A DNA stretch of 64,000 nt from Actinosynnema sp. ALI-1.44 (GCF_001984155.1 NZ_MTQO01000047.1:186001-250000), one strand, 5' to 3'; positions 17,624 to 27,896 are shown, numbered from the stretch's first letter. Program-made: numbers and translations. Notes: generated by a model not told the origin, from the letters alone.

Positions 17624-18508
17624 TCAGGACTTGTCGAGGGTCGGCTTGGTGGCCGGTGAGCCCGACTTGCCCAGCGTGTTGTCGTAGGTCTTCTGCCAGG
17701 TGCCGTCGTCCAGCGCGGTCTGCAGGATGCTGGTCACCTTGTCCTTGAAGGCCTTGTCGGTCTTCGGCAGGCCGATGCCGTACGGCTCCTTGGAGAAGGT
17801 TTTGCCGACGACCTTGAACTTGTCCTTCTCCTGCGCGGCGTAGCCCTTCAGGATCGCGTCGTCGGTGGTGACGGCGTCGATCTGCTTCTGGTCGAGCTGG
17901 GTGACGCACTGCGAGTAGGTCTGCAGTTCGACGATCTGGTCGGTCAGCTTGTCGTTGCGGACCTTCTGGATCGGCGTGGAGCCGGTCACCGAGCAGACCT
18001 TCTTGCCCTTGAGGGTCTCCGGCCCGGTGATGTCGGTGTTGTCCTTGCGCACCAACAAGTCCTGGCCCGCGGTGAAGTACGGACCGGCGAAGGCGATCTG
18101 CTCCTTGCGCTTGTCGTTGATCGTGTAGGTGCCGACGTAGTAGTCGACGTTGCCGTTGGCGATCGCGGCCTCGCGGCCTGCCGAAGCGACGGCCTTGTAC
18201 TCGATCTGCTCGGGCTTGAAGCCGAGCTTGGCGGCGACCAGGTTGGCGATCTCGATGTCGAACCCGGAGTACTTGCCGGTGGTCGGGTCCTTGAAGCCCA
18301 GACCAGGCTGGTCCTCCTTGACGCCGATGATGACCTTGCCGCGGCCCTTGATCCGGTCGAAGGTCGGCGAGCCGTCCACCTTCACGTCGGTGGCGACGTC
18401 CTGCTGCGGGGGCGGCGAGCCCGCGTCGCCGGGGGAGCCCGACTTGCCACAGCCGGTCAGTGCGAGACCACCGACCAGCAGCCCAACTGCCAGGGTACGA
18501 ACCCTCAT
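17624..18508 (-). CDS. gluB: Glutamate-type substrate-binding lipoprotein GluB
   Basis: A protein of 294 residues. It has a lipoprotein signal peptide with lipobox LALTGC (Cys20), followed by a solute-binding fold of the polar amino acid family (GKVIIGVKEDQPGLGFKD, YSGFDIEIANLVAAKLG, VDYYVGTYTINDKR). It should be tethered outside the membrane and deliver a dicarboxylic amino acid to GluCD. The gene sits between gluA and gluC on the same strand with 54-85 bp gaps. Substrate assignment to glutamate rests on the cassette order. Confidence 0.9.
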   Translation of the reverse strand: MRVRTLAVGLLVGGLALTGCGKSGSPGDAGSPPPQQDVATDVKVDGSPTFDRIKGRGKVIIGVKEDQPGLGFKDPTTGKYSGFDIEIANLVAAKLGFKPEQIEYKAVASAGREAAIANGNVDYYVGTYTINDKRKEQIAFAGPYFTAGQDLLVRKDNTDITGPETLKGKKVCSVTGSTPIQKVRNDKLTDQIVELQTYSQCVTQLDQKQIDAVTTDDAILKGYAAQEKDKFKVVGKTFSKEPYGIGLPKTDKAFKDKVTSILQTALDDGTWQKTYDNTLGKSGSPATKPTLDKS

Positions 18509-18562
18509 GTCCTCTGTCTCCTGCTGTTCACGCGGCGCGCCATCGGAACGCCGCTGTCATCC

Positions 18563-19318
18563 TCAGTGGGTCAGGATCTTGCCAAGGAAGTCCTTCGCCC
18601 GGTTGGATTTCGGCGCCGTGAAGAACTCTTCCGGTGTGGAGTCCTCCACGACCTCGCCGTCGGACATGAAAATCACCCGATCGGCTGCTTTGCGGGCGAA
18701 ACCCATTTCGTGGGTGACCACGAGCATGGTCATCCCCTCTTTGGCGAGGCTGGTCATCACGTCCAGCACTTCCTGGACCATCTCCGGGTCCAGCGCCGAC
18801 GTCGGCTCGTCGAACAGCATGACCTTCGGCCGCATCGCCAGCGCGCGGGCGATGGCCGCGCGCTGCTGCTGGCCACCGGACAGCTGAGCGGGGTACTTGT
18901 CGGACTGGTTGGCGATGCCGACCCGCTCGAGAAGCTCCATCGCTGTCTTGCGCGCCTCGTCCTTCGCGGTCTTGCGGACCTTGATCGGGGCGAGGGTGAC
19001 GTTGTCGACGATGCTCTTGTGCGCGAACAGGTTGAACGACTGGAACACCATGCCCACGTCCGCACGCAGCCTTGCCAGGTCCTTGCCTTCGGCAGGCAGC
19101 GGCTTGCCGTCGACCTCGATCACGCCCGAGTTGATCGGCTCGAGCCGGTTGATCGACCGGCACAGCGTCGACTTGCCCGACCCCGACGGCCCGAGCACGA
19201 CGACGACCTCACCTTTGGGAATCTCCAGGTTGATGTCCTTGAGGACATGCAACGGCCCGAAGAACTTGTCTACCGCCTTCAGCCGAATCATCGGAGGCGC
19301 GGCGGCAACTTCGGTCAT
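18563..19318 (-). CDS. gluA: Glutamate-type ABC transporter ATP-binding protein GluA
   Basis: A protein of 251 residues. Walker A is GPSGSGKST, the Q-loop is [12 protein letters not shown], the signature is [15 protein letters not shown], Walker B is [14 protein letters not shown], and the switch His is in VVTHEMGFA. It is a polar-amino-acid importer ATPase. I chose ATG 19318 because GGAGG lies just upstream; the frame continues further up without support. It leads the gluABCD operon and is divergent from the response regulator gene, with 131 bp between the starts. Confidence 0.94.
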   Translation of the reverse strand: MTEVAAAPPMIRLKAVDKFFGPLHVLKDINLEIPKGEVVVVLGPSGSGKSTLCRSINRLEPINSGVIEVDGKPLPAEGKDLARLRADVGMVFQSFNLFAHKSIVDNVTLAPIKVRKTAKDEARKTAMELLERVGIANQSDKYPAQLSGGQQQRAAIARALAMRPKVMLFDEPTSALDPEMVQEVLDVMTSLAKEGMTMLVVTHEMGFARKAADRVIFMSDGEVVEDSTPEEFFTAPKSNRAKDFLGKILTH

Positions 19319-19449
19319 CAATCCTCCAAAACAGGCCAGCGTGCGTTGGCGGAAACCTAGGGGGCTCGGCTCACACAGTCCAGCGACCTTGAGCAACACT
19401 TAGGGTCTCAACTCTGTCACATGGTCATGACACCTGCGGAGGGACACGC

Positions 19450-20118
19450 GTGCGAGTGCTCCTTGTCGAGGACGACGACCGGGTCGCTCACGCGCTGGTC
19501 CCGGCACTGGTCAAGCGCGGACTGGCGGTTCGGCGGATGGCTCAGGGCAGGGGGGTGCTGGACCTGGCTGGCGAGGTCGACGTGATCCTGCTGGACCTGG
19601 GGCTGCCGGATATCGATGGGATGACACTTTGTCGCCAGATCAGGGCCGTGAGTGACGTTTCGGTCATTGTCGTGTCCGCGCGCGGCGAGGTGGATGATCG
19701 CATTCTGGCTTTGCAGGCAGGCGCCGACGATTACTTGGTGAAACCGTATGACGTCGGTGAGTTGGTCGCCAGGGTGCACGCTGTTCGCAGGCGGAGCACG
19801 GATCGTGGCCAGTCGAATACGGAACCGATCACGTTCGACGATGTCCGCGTCGACATCGCCAGGCACGAGGTCACCGTCGCCGGTCAGCCAATTGGATTGT
19901 CGAGGAAGGAATTCCAGGTGCTCGCGCTGGTGATGTCGGCCCGCGGCACGGTCTGCCCGCGTGAGCAGATCCTGGCCGAGGTGTGGGGCCGCAGCGGCGC
20001 GGCGGAGAACCGTTCGCTGGACGTCCACGTGGCGACCCTGCGCACGAAGCTGGGGCGGCCCGCGCTGATCGAGACCGTGCGCGGCGTGGGCTACCGGCTC
20101 GCCGGCCGGCCGGAGTGA
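19450..20118 (+). CDS. OmpR/PhoB-family response regulator
   Basis: A protein of 222 residues starting at GTG. The receiver domain (1-115) has the acidic pocket VEDDD, the phospho-acceptor Asp49 in VILLDLGLPDIDG, and the conserved Lys in YLVKPYD. The C-terminal winged helix (about 125-220) ends with the usual ETVRGVGYRLAGRPE. It is paired with the histidine kinase 4 bp downstream and probably regulates a transport or envelope function. The divergent gluABCD operon is an obvious candidate target, by position only. Confidence 0.92.
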   Translation: MRVLLVEDDDRVAHALVPALVKRGLAVRRMAQGRGVLDLAGEVDVILLDLGLPDIDGMTLCRQIRAVSDVSVIVVSARGEVDDRILALQAGADDYLVKPYDVGELVARVHAVRRRSTDRGQSNTEPITFDDVRVDIARHEVTVAGQPIGLSRKEFQVLALVMSARGTVCPREQILAEVWGRSGAAENRSLDVHVATLRTKLGRPALIETVRGVGYRLAGRPE

Positions 20119-20122
20119 GCCG

Positions 20123-21520
20123 ATGCGCGTCCGGTTGCTCGGGATCGTGCTGGCGCTGGTCGCGCTGCTCGTCGTCGGCCTCGGCGTGCCGCTCGCGCTG
20201 AGTGTGGCGCAGCGCGAGCAGCAGGACCTGTTCCTCGACCGGCTCACCGACACGAGCCGCTACGCCTCGCTGGCGCAGCGGCCGCTGCTCGACCAGGAGG
20301 CGGAGGCGCTCCAGGACGAGTTGATCAGCTTCCACGTCACCTACGACATCGACGCGGTGGTGTTCAACCGCGACCGGGTCCCCGTGGCGACGTCGGTGCC
20401 GGGCGAGCAGCCGCCGTTCCAGGCCGGTGACGTCACGCAGGCGCTGGACGACGCGTTGAGCGGCAAGCACCCCGAGCCGGCGTCGCTGCTGCTGCCGTGG
20501 AACACCGCGCCGCTGGTGATCGCCGAACCGGTGCTGGTCGACGGCGAGGTCCAGGGCGCGGTGATCACGCGTTCGCCGACCGGGCCCGCTCGCGGCCGGG
20601 TGGCGTTCTGGTGGGCGGTCATCCTGGTCGGCGGAGCGCTGGCGCTCGGTCTCGCGGTCCTGGTGGCGTTGCCGCTGGTCGGCTGGACGCTGCGGCCGGT
20701 GCGGCGGCTGGACCAGGCGACCGGCTCGCTGGTCGCCGCCGTGATGAGCGGCAGGCAGGTGCCGCCGGTCGACGACGGGCACGGTCCCGCGGAACTGCGC
20801 CACCTGAGTCGATCCTTCGACCAGATGGCCGCGAGCGTCAGCGACACCCTTGCCGCGCAACGGGCCTTCGTCGCCGACGCTTCACACCAGTTGCGCAACC
20901 CGTTGACCGCGTTGCGGTTGCGACTGGGCAATTTGGAGGGACACGTCGACGAGGAGGAGGCCGAGCACCACGTCGCCGCGATGGCCGAGACCGACCGGCT
21001 CAGCCAGATCGTCGACGACCTGCTGGCGATGGCCCGCGCCGAGGGGATGGGCAGTGAGCTCGTCCCGGTGGACGTGGTCGCCACGGTGGCGACGCGGATG
21101 ACCGACTGGGAGGCGGTCGCCGACTTCCGCACGGTCCGGCTCAACCTGACCACGTCGGCCGATCAGGTGTACGCGAGCGCGCCGCCGCGCAGTGTCGAGG
21201 CGATGCTGGACGCCCTGCTGGACAACGCGTTGAAGTTCACCGCGGAAGGCACATCGGTCGATGTGGACATCGCGGCGGCGGGTGACCGGGTGTCCATTTC
21301 GGTCCGCGATCACGGCCCGGGTCTGCGGCCCGACGAGCTGGACCGGGCCACCGACCGGTTCTGGCGCAGCTCGGCGCACCAGAACGTCACCGGTTCGGGG
21401 CTCGGCCTGGCGATCACCCGCAGGCTCGTGGAACGCGCGGGCGGCACCGTACGCCTCGAGCTGCCCGACGGCGGCGGCCTGCGTGTCGTGCTCGAACTGC
21501 TCGCGGCCGACCAGAGTTAG
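20123..21520 (+). CDS. Sensor histidine kinase
   Basis: A protein of 465 residues. The order is an N-terminal membrane helix (about 4-28), an outside sensor region (about 30-160), a second helix (about 161-189), a HAMP linker, and a DHp domain with the phospho-acceptor His255 in DASHQLRNPLTAL. Then comes an ATPase domain with N-box LDNALKFT, G1 box RDHGPGL and G2 box GSGLGLAI. It phosphorylates the response regulator just upstream. The stop codon TAG interlocks with the TAA of the convergent TAXI gene (4-bp overlap). The ligand is unknown. Confidence 0.93.
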   Translation: MRVRLLGIVLALVALLVVGLGVPLALSVAQREQQDLFLDRLTDTSRYASLAQRPLLDQEAEALQDELISFHVTYDIDAVVFNRDRVPVATSVPGEQPPFQAGDVTQALDDALSGKHPEPASLLLPWNTAPLVIAEPVLVDGEVQGAVITRSPTGPARGRVAFWWAVILVGGALALGLAVLVALPLVGWTLRPVRRLDQATGSLVAAVMSGRQVPPVDDGHGPAELRHLSRSFDQMAASVSDTLAAQRAFVADASHQLRNPLTALRLRLGNLEGHVDEEEAEHHVAAMAETDRLSQIVDDLLAMARAEGMGSELVPVDVVATVATRMTDWEAVADFRTVRLNLTTSADQVYASAPPRSVEAMLDALLDNALKFTAEGTSVDVDIAAAGDRVSISVRDHGPGLRPDELDRATDRFWRSSAHQNVTGSGLGLAITRRLVERAGGTVRLELPDGGGLRVVLELLAADQS

Positions 21521-22431
21521 AGGTTCTTCTCGTCGCGGTAGTACTCGCGGGCGCCGGGGTGCAGCGGGATCGGCTGGGTCTCCACCGCTGAGCGGATGTC
21601 GATCGAGTTCGCCGCTCTGGTGACCGCGGCCAGCTCCTTCTGTGCGGTGAAGATGCCCTGGGTGAGCGCCTTGGCCGCGTCGGGGGACAGCCGGTCGGTG
21701 ACCATCAGCAGGTTCGGCACGGTCAACGTCGTCACCGGGACGGTGTTGGCCAGCCGGTACATCGACAGCGGGATGGTCGCGGTGCCGTAGTAACGGAAGC
21801 GTTTGCGGATCGTGCTCATCAGCTCGTTCATGTCGAGCAGCCGGATCTGTTCGGCCCTGCCGAGCTGCACGATCTCGTCGGTCGGCAGGCCACCGGACCA
21901 GAAGAAGGCGTCGATCTCGCCGCGGCGCAGCGCGTCGGCCGACTGCTGCAGGCCCATCTCGCGCCGCTCGGCGACCACGCCGGTGATGTCGAACACCCGG
22001 TCGGCGATCTTCTTGACGCCGGAGTTCGCCGCGCCGATCGCGACCCGCTTGCCGGTCAGGTCGGAGATCGCCTTGATCGGCGAGTCCGCCCGCACGACGA
22101 TGTGCAGGTAGTCGTCGTAGACGCGGGCGAGCGCACTGAATCGCTCGTTGCGGCTGTCGCTGGCCGCGTCGGCCGCGCTGAACGCGATGTCGGCCTGGCC
22201 GTTCGTCAGCCGGTTGATGTTGTCCGGCGACCCCTCCGACGACAGGACGACCGGCCTCGACATGCCCGTCTGCCTGGCCCACTCCGTGGCCAGCGCGTTG
22301 CCGAGCTTGTTGTAGACGCCGCCGGGGAAGCCGGTCGCGATCGTCAGCTTGAGGCTCTCGGTCACGCTGGTGCAGCCGGTCAGCACCAGCAGGACCGTGA
22401 GCAGCGTGATGAGCTTCCGGGACACAGACAC
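21517..22431 (-). CDS. TAXI-family TRAP transporter solute receptor (lipoprotein)
   Basis: A protein of about 304 residues from GTG 22431 (a second GTG lies two codons later). The lipoprotein signal ends in LVLTGC. The mature part matches the TAXI receptor family: [21 protein letters not shown], then [26 protein letters not shown] and [12 protein letters not shown]. It should bind a small carboxylate (TAXI proteins often bind glutamate or 2-oxoglutarate) outside the membrane. No TRAP permease gene is within the window. The start is 33 bp from the divergent miaB start. The 3' end overlaps the histidine kinase stop. Confidence 0.88.
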   Translation of the reverse strand: MSVSRKLITLLTVLLVLTGCTSVTESLKLTIATGFPGGVYNKLGNALATEWARQTGMSRPVVLSSEGSPDNINRLTNGQADIAFSAADAASDSRNERFSALARVYDDYLHIVVRADSPIKAISDLTGKRVAIGAANSGVKKIADRVFDITGVVAERREMGLQQSADALRRGEIDAFFWSGGLPTDEIVQLGRAEQIRLLDMNELMSTIRKRFRYYGTATIPLSMYRLANTVPVTTLTVPNLLMVTDRLSPDAAKALTQGIFTAQKELAAVTRAANSIDIRSAVETQPIPLHPGAREYYRDEKNL

Positions 22432-22464
22432 GATGGTGCCAGACGGCCGGTCTACCCTGTTCGA

Positions 22465-23946
22465 GTGAGCAGTGGCGTTTCGAGGACATACACCGTGCGC
22501 ACGTTCGGCTGCCAGATGAACGTGCACGATTCCGAACGGCTGGCGGGCCTGCTCGAGGACGCCGGGTACACCGCCGCGTCCGGCGACCAGACGCCTGACC
22601 TGATGGTCCTCAACACCTGCGCGGTCCGCGAGAACGCGGACAACAAGCTGTACGGCAACCTCGGGCACCTGCTGCCGAAGAAGAAGGCGCACCCGGGCAT
22701 GCAGATCGCGGTCGGCGGCTGTCTCGCGCAGAAGGACAAGGGCGAGATCGTCAAGCGCGCGCCGTGGGTGGACGTGGTGTTCGGTACCCACAACATCGGC
22801 TCGCTGCCCACGTTGCTCGAACGTGCCCGGCACAACGACGAGGCGCAGGTCGAGATCCTCGAGGCCCTGGAGGTCTTCCCGTCGTCGCTGCCCGCGCGCC
22901 GCGACTCGGCGTACTCCGGCTGGGTGTCGATCTCGGTCGGCTGCAACAACACCTGCACGTTCTGCATCGTCCCGTCGTTGCGCGGCAAGGAGAAGGACCG
23001 CCGCCCCGGTGAGGTCCTCGCCGAGGTCCAGGCGCTGGTCGACGAGGGTGTGCTCGAGGTGACGCTGCTCGGCCAGAACGTCAACTCCTACGGTGTGGAG
23101 TTCGGCGACCGGCTGGCGTTCGGCAAGCTGCTGCGGGCCTGCGGCGGCATCGAGGGCCTCGAGCGGGTCCGGTTCACCTCGCCGCACCCGAAGGACTTCA
23201 CCGACGACGTGATCGCCGCCATGGCCGAGACCCCGAACGTCTGCCACCAGCTGCACATGCCGCTGCAGTCGGGCTCGGACCGGGTGCTCAAGGCGATGCG
23301 CCGTTCGTACCGCTCCGAGCGTTATCTCGGGATCATCGAGAAGGTCCGCGCGGCCATGCCGGACGCGGCGCTGACCACCGACATCATCGTCGGCTTCCCC
23401 GGGGAGACCGAGGAGGACTTCCAGGCGACGCTCGACGTCGTCCGCCAGGCGCGGTTCATGGGGGCGTTCACGTTCCAGTACTCCATCCGCCCCGGCACGC
23501 CCGCCGCCGAGATGGCCGACCAGGTGCCCAAGCAGGTCGTCCAGGAGCGCTACGACCGGCTGGTGGCGCTGCAGGAGGAGATCTCCTGGGAGTTGAACAA
23601 GGAACTCGTCGGCAGGACGCTCGAGGTCCTCGTGTCCGCGGGCGAGGGCCGCAAGGACGCCGACACCCGCCGGATGAGCGGTCGCGCGCGGGACGGGCGG
23701 CTGGTGCACTTCACGCCGGGGGACGCGGCTGTCCGGCCGGGCGACGTGGTCGAGGCGACCGTGACGTACGGCGCGCCGCACCACCTCGTCGCCGACGGTC
23801 CGCTGGTCAGCCACAGGCGCACCCGCGCCGGTGACAACTCCGAGGCCGGGCTGCGGCCGAAGACGAACGGGATCAGCCTCGGGCTGCCCGGCTTCGGCGC
23901 CCCGCCGGTCATGGCCACGAGCGAAGAAGGATGTGCGGTTCGATGA
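22465..23946 (+). CDS. miaB: tRNA-2-methylthio-N6-dimethylallyladenosine synthase
   Basis: A protein of 493 residues from GTG 22465. It has an N-terminal UPF0004 domain with three cysteines ([20 protein letters not shown]), the radical SAM motif CNNTCTFC, and a C-terminal TRAM domain. It adds the methylthio group to i6A37 in tRNAs using two [4Fe-4S] clusters and SAM. The partner MiaA is at 35207. The C-terminal tail is longer than in Escherichia coli, as in other actinomycetes. The downstream membrane protein gene overlaps by ATGA. Confidence 0.96.
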   Translation: MSSGVSRTYTVRTFGCQMNVHDSERLAGLLEDAGYTAASGDQTPDLMVLNTCAVRENADNKLYGNLGHLLPKKKAHPGMQIAVGGCLAQKDKGEIVKRAPWVDVVFGTHNIGSLPTLLERARHNDEAQVEILEALEVFPSSLPARRDSAYSGWVSISVGCNNTCTFCIVPSLRGKEKDRRPGEVLAEVQALVDEGVLEVTLLGQNVNSYGVEFGDRLAFGKLLRACGGIEGLERVRFTSPHPKDFTDDVIAAMAETPNVCHQLHMPLQSGSDRVLKAMRRSYRSERYLGIIEKVRAAMPDAALTTDIIVGFPGETEEDFQATLDVVRQARFMGAFTFQYSIRPGTPAAEMADQVPKQVVQERYDRLVALQEEISWELNKELVGRTLEVLVSAGEGRKDADTRRMSGRARDGRLVHFTPGDAAVRPGDVVEATVTYGAPHHLVADGPLVSHRRTRAGDNSEAGLRPKTNGISLGLPGFGAPPVMATSEEGCAVR

Positions 23947-24437
23947 CGGACGTCGACCACCACCTGCGCGACCAGATCAACGCGGTCGAGCGCAAGGCGA
24001 TTCGCACCGTCGACCTGGGCGCGAGGGCGATCGTGATCTCGGCAGCGGTGCTCGTGCTGCTGGTCGGGCTGGTGCTGCCGTGGATCGACGGCGCGAACGG
24101 CTGGCAGGTGCTGCTCGGCCACGTGGAGGGCAAGGCCGGGGTGGTGCCGAGGCTGTTCGCCGCGACCTCGGCGGGCTTCGGGGTGCTGGCGTCGATGTTG
24201 GCGCTGGTCACGCGGCTGTGGGCGTTGACGTGGGTGTGCGCGATCGGCGGCTGGTTCGCGTCGGTCGACGGCATGCTCGCGATCTGGTCGCGGCAGTCGA
24301 CTCCGGACGCGTCGCCGGGCATCGGGCTGGTCATCGCCGGTGTGGCGATGATCGTGATCGCCACGTGCTGGTTCCGGACCGCGTGGTCGCGGCCGGACGT
24401 CCAGGTGGACCGGAACGCTCAGCCCGTCGCTGAGTGA
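23943..24437 (+). CDS. Four-helix conserved membrane protein downstream of miaB
   Basis: A protein of 164 residues with four hydrophobic segments (about 27-48, 67-88, 92-112 and 125-147) and a polar N-terminus starting [19 protein letters not shown]. Its start overlaps the miaB stop (ATGA), so translation is coupled. A transmembrane protein of this kind follows miaB in many actinobacteria, including mycobacteria (Rv2732c-like; comparison from memory). No enzymatic motif is visible and the function is unknown. Confidence 0.8.
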   Translation: MTDVDHHLRDQINAVERKAIRTVDLGARAIVISAAVLVLLVGLVLPWIDGANGWQVLLGHVEGKAGVVPRLFAATSAGFGVLASMLALVTRLWALTWVCAIGGWFASVDGMLAIWSRQSTPDASPGIGLVIAGVAMIVIATCWFRTAWSRPDVQVDRNAQPVAE

Positions 24438-24463
24438 CACGACGAACCAGGGGACCACGCACC

Positions 24464-24907
24464 ATGGCCGGATGGCCTCAGCTTGACCCTGTCCAGCAGA
24501 ACGACCTGCTCGACGAGATCACCGGCATGATGGTCGCCGCGCTCGCGCCCGGCTGGCACGAGCTGATGATCGACTACCGGGTGGTCGGCCGGAACATCGA
24601 CATCGCGGTTGGCGTGCTCGGTCACAACAACGAGTTCACCCTGTGGGACCCGCCGGTCGAGGCGCTGCGCGAGTTCCAGCGGCTGCGGGGCGGGATGTAC
24701 CGCCAGGACGAAGGGACCTGGTTCTCCGCGCGGTACAGGGTCCTCCCGCCGTCGCGGTACTCGATCCAGTACAACTGGCGCAACCAGCCGGATTTCGAGT
24801 CGTTCCCGCCGCCCGCGGAGTTCGCTCTCGAGCAGGAGCGCTTCCCGCGTGCCGAGGCGTACATGCCGGATTGGTACCGCTCCGGGCTGGCCGCGGCGGC
24901 CGGGTAG
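24464..24907 (+). CDS. YezG/DUF600-like protein
   Basis: A protein of about 147 residues from ATG 24464. A GTG at 24434 overlapping the previous stop is an alternative start. The sequence is soluble, with alternating strands and aromatic motifs (EGTWFSARYRVLPPSRYSIQYNW) and an acidic FPRAEAYMPDWYRSGL tail. This pattern fits the YezG/DUF600 fold, a family that includes immunity or antitoxin-like proteins of polymorphic toxins in Bacillus. No toxin gene is nearby, so an immunity role is not supported here. Confidence 0.65.
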   Translation: MAGWPQLDPVQQNDLLDEITGMMVAALAPGWHELMIDYRVVGRNIDIAVGVLGHNNEFTLWDPPVEALREFQRLRGGMYRQDEGTWFSARYRVLPPSRYSIQYNWRNQPDFESFPPPAEFALEQERFPRAEAYMPDWYRSGLAAAAG

Positions 24908-25004
24908 CCGAACAGGCCGACTTTCGGCCGATTGATCGATCTCACCAGGCGCTCATACGCTCGCGGGACAGGCTTTTCCGCCTCTTCCTCCCGGAAGGAA
25001 CGCC

Positions 25005-27056
25005 ATGTCCCCACCTGGCCGTCGTTTGCTTTCGTTAATGATTGTCACCGGGTTAGGGCTCGCCTTGGCCGCTGGGCCCGTGTACGCCGCCCCCGGCAGG
25101 CCCTGGCCGACCACAGCGCAGGTGCTGGCCCCGATCGACCCGCAGAACTGGGAGAACCCGGACGCGATGACGTGGCAGGACCTGCGCAAGGTCCCCGACA
25201 TCGACTGGTCCGACCCGGGTCGCAAGGGTTCCGTGCGCACGATCAAGGCCGCGCTCGTGCTCGGCGACTACCCCAACGAGCAGTTCGCCATCACCCGCCC
25301 CCGCAACAGCGACATCTACGCCAACCCCCGCTCGGACCTCAAGCTCGACCCGAAGCAGGTGGCCGCGTTCTACCGGGACTTCCTGAACAAGCCGCAGGAG
25401 ATCAACCACGGCCTGACGATGCACGGCTACTGGATGGAGGTGTCCAACGGTCGCATCGGCGTCACGCTCGACGCGTTCGGGGTGTACCGGCTGCCGGGCA
25501 AGAAGCACGAATACGGCTTCAACGAGTGGGACCAGGCCGCGGGCAGCTGCCCGGCCGGTGACCGCTGCAACCGCAACCTGCGCACCGACCTCGGCGGCGC
25601 GTGGCGTGCTGAGCAGGGTTCGGGCATCGAGGGCAAGTACGACGTGATCTTCTACCAGACCGCGGGCAACGACGAGTCGTCGACGTGGCAGGAGTTCGGC
25701 GAGATGAAGTTCGCCAGCTGCGAGTCGATCCCGCCGGAGTTCGGCGGACCGGACCCGGCGAAGCCGCGCTGCGCCAAGACCCGTTACGTGCCGTGGACGT
25801 CCTGGCAGGCCGCTGCCAACCATTGGCCGAACGCCTTGGGCAAGAGCACCACGCAAGCCGAAAGCTCGGGCCTCGGTGTCTTCTCGCACGAGCTGAGCCA
25901 CGTCTTCGGCATCGCCGACAACTACAACAACCCCTACGGCACACCACAACGCCGTGCCGGGGCGGGGCCGTGGAGCATGCTTGACCGCGGCACGTTCAAC
26001 GGACCCGGTGGACCACACACGCGTTATGAAATCCCTGCCACACAAGGCGGTTCAGCGGGCGTGCAGCACACGTTGCGCGACAAGATGAAGCTGAACATCG
26101 TCGACGAGGCCAACATCCTGCGGCTCTCGCGGGAAGCCCTTGCCACATCAGGCGTCGTCGTGATGAACGTGACCGCGCGCGCCGTCCCGATGGGGCCGGT
26201 CGGCCGGACCGGGCTGACCGGAGCCAACATCACGATGAACCGCGACAACTCGCCGACGTGCAACACGTCCACGGATCCGTTGTGCGACGGGGGGAGCTTC
26301 AACAACTACACCGTCGAGGTGGTCGACCGGGTCGGCTACGACTCGTTCACGCCGGACTCGGGCGTGCTGCTGTCGAAGACCAAGAACGCCGACGCGACTC
26401 CGTTCGTGTGGGTCGTCGACTCGCACCCGGAGGACATCAAGACGGTCGACTTCGTCCGTCCGAACGGGACGAAGCAGTACCAGACCATCGGCGACTACCG
26501 CCAGCTGTCGGACGCCCTGTTCCACGCCGGAACCGGGTCGGGCACGAAGTACGAGTACGTGGACACGGCCAACCGGCTGCACTTCTACATCATCGACATC
26601 GTCCGTGATGCCAAGGGAGTGCTGAGCTACAAGCTGGCTGTGCGGTCGCTGGACGGCCAGGGCCCGCACCTGCGCGGTGTCTCCGTCGGCCAGGGCAACC
26701 CGGTCGGTCGCGTGCCCGCGGAAGTGGCCACATGCCAGTTCCCGCTGCGCAACACCGGCCAGGTGAAGCCCTTCACCAACGGACACCCGGAGGACGTGAC
26801 GTCCTACGTGGACTCCGACGTCTACCGCCTGTCGGCGACGGTGGCGGGCAACGGCTGGACCGTGCAACTGCCGTCGGAGGTCGTGACCGCCAAGGCCGGT
26901 ACGACTGTGAACGTCCCCGTCAACGCCGTTCGCGGCACGGGTGGCATGCCTGCCGCTACGGTGACGCTCACGGCGAAGTCGGAGAGCAACCCCAGTGCGA
27001 CCAGCACGGCCAAGTGCCAGCTGAGTGTGCTGAACACGATTCCGCCGCTGCACTGA
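25005..27056 (+). CDS. Secreted M6-like (immune inhibitor A type) zinc metalloprotease
   Basis: A protein of 683 residues with a Sec signal peptide (about 1-29, cleavage after VYAA). The catalytic motif is FSHELSHVFGI: His295, Glu296 and His299 form HExxH, and Asp/Asn residues follow in ADNYNNPYG. The C-terminal 120 residues look like a beta-sandwich accessory domain (CQFPLRNTG..., TVNVPVNAV). It should act outside the cell on proteins. The gene stands alone with a GGAAGGA ribosome binding site and a hairpin after it. The exact peptidase subfamily is not certain. Confidence 0.85.
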   Translation: MSPPGRRLLSLMIVTGLGLALAAGPVYAAPGRPWPTTAQVLAPIDPQNWENPDAMTWQDLRKVPDIDWSDPGRKGSVRTIKAALVLGDYPNEQFAITRPRNSDIYANPRSDLKLDPKQVAAFYRDFLNKPQEINHGLTMHGYWMEVSNGRIGVTLDAFGVYRLPGKKHEYGFNEWDQAAGSCPAGDRCNRNLRTDLGGAWRAEQGSGIEGKYDVIFYQTAGNDESSTWQEFGEMKFASCESIPPEFGGPDPAKPRCAKTRYVPWTSWQAAANHWPNALGKSTTQAESSGLGVFSHELSHVFGIADNYNNPYGTPQRRAGAGPWSMLDRGTFNGPGGPHTRYEIPATQGGSAGVQHTLRDKMKLNIVDEANILRLSREALATSGVVVMNVTARAVPMGPVGRTGLTGANITMNRDNSPTCNTSTDPLCDGGSFNNYTVEVVDRVGYDSFTPDSGVLLSKTKNADATPFVWVVDSHPEDIKTVDFVRPNGTKQYQTIGDYRQLSDALFHAGTGSGTKYEYVDTANRLHFYIIDIVRDAKGVLSYKLAVRSLDGQGPHLRGVSVGQGNPVGRVPAEVATCQFPLRNTGQVKPFTNGHPEDVTSYVDSDVYRLSATVAGNGWTVQLPSEVVTAKAGTTVNVPVNAVRGTGGMPAATVTLTAKSESNPSATSTAKCQLSVLNTIPPLH

Positions 27057-27068
27057 CGGAACGCTCGT

Positions 27069-27096
27069 GGGTGGCTGGTGCAGCCACTGGCCACCC
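27069..27096 (+). terminator. Hairpin between convergent protease and espG
   Basis: GGGTGGC and GCCACCC form a 7-bp stem around a 14-nt loop, 13 bp after the protease stop and 28 bp before the espG stop. There is no U tract. It is a plausible bidirectional terminator. Confidence 0.45.
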
Positions 27097-27123
27097 ATGA
27101 CCGGTGCCGGGCGGCGCAGTGTC

Positions 27124-27891
27124 TCATGTGCTCAGTGAGGCCAGTGCTTTCTCCAGACGTGTGACGAGGTCGCGATGACTGGTCGGTGCGAGCAGCATCG
27201 CGGCCTCGCCGTCGACGGTTTCGACGACCGTGACATAGCGGCCCGCGGCGGTGTCGACATAGCCGATCGGGTCCGCACTCGACAGTCGGCGGCCGATCGA
27301 GTCCCGGATCGCCACGTGGAATTCGCCCGCGCCGGTTCGTTGCAGGCCCGCGATCCGCGTCAGCCGCCGCACCTCCAGCGGGACCGGCCGCACAGCCACT
27401 CCACCGTGGGCGCGCGGGTGGCCGCCGTCGAACGCCAGCGCGTCGGATCGCCTGACATGTATGGGTTTGCCTTCCCCGGCAGGAACATTCGGAGCCAGGG
27501 CGACGGCTGTGCGCGTGAGTGCTCCCGGTTTGATCGAGCGCAGTGACACCCATGGGTCGTGCCGGATGGCGAGCAGCGCCTGCCGCCTCGTCGAACAGGC
27601 GAGTACCGCTGTCGTGGTCCGGTCGGCCGTGATCCAGCCGTAGACCTCGGTGCTGGCCATGCAGAGCACCCGCAATGCCGAAGCCACGTCGACGTCCAGG
27701 TTGCCGCGGTGATCGAGCCACCCGAGCCGAGCGCATTCGCCGCGTGCGTGTCCATCCAGTGCGCGGTCGTCGGCTTCCGGCTGCCATCCGGCCGCCGCCA
27801 GCAGAACTTCCGGCAGCTCGCCGATTTTCTCGATGCGGACCACTCGCGTGAGCGTGTCCAATGCCACCCGTACCGGGCGGGGCCACAACAC
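27124..27891 (-). CDS. ESX secretion-associated protein, EspG family
   Basis: A protein of 255 residues. The pattern of long alternating strands and helices, with the opening LDTLTRVVRIEKIGELPEVL and central TRRQALLAIRHDPWVSLR, fits EspG, the cytosolic chaperone that binds PE-PPE pairs and keeps them soluble for type VII secretion. It is the last gene of a tight four-gene operon containing a PE-like and a PPE-like protein, which supports the call strongly. No ESX core gene (EccB-E, MycP) is in the window, so it must serve a machine encoded elsewhere. Confidence 0.85.
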   Translation of the reverse strand: MLWPRPVRVALDTLTRVVRIEKIGELPEVLLAAAGWQPEADDRALDGHARGECARLGWLDHRGNLDVDVASALRVLCMASTEVYGWITADRTTTAVLACSTRRQALLAIRHDPWVSLRSIKPGALTRTAVALAPNVPAGEGKPIHVRRSDALAFDGGHPRAHGGVAVRPVPLEVRRLTRIAGLQRTGAGEFHVAIRDSIGRRLSSADPIGYVDTAAGRYVTVVETVDGEAAMLLAPTSHRDLVTRLEKALASLST

Positions 27892-27896
27892 CGCGG

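Noticed and set aside
22102-22464. Upstream extension of the miaB frame
   Set aside because: These codons lie antisense to the TAXI receptor signal and N-terminus and have no MiaB-like sequence; GTG 22465 starts the conserved region.
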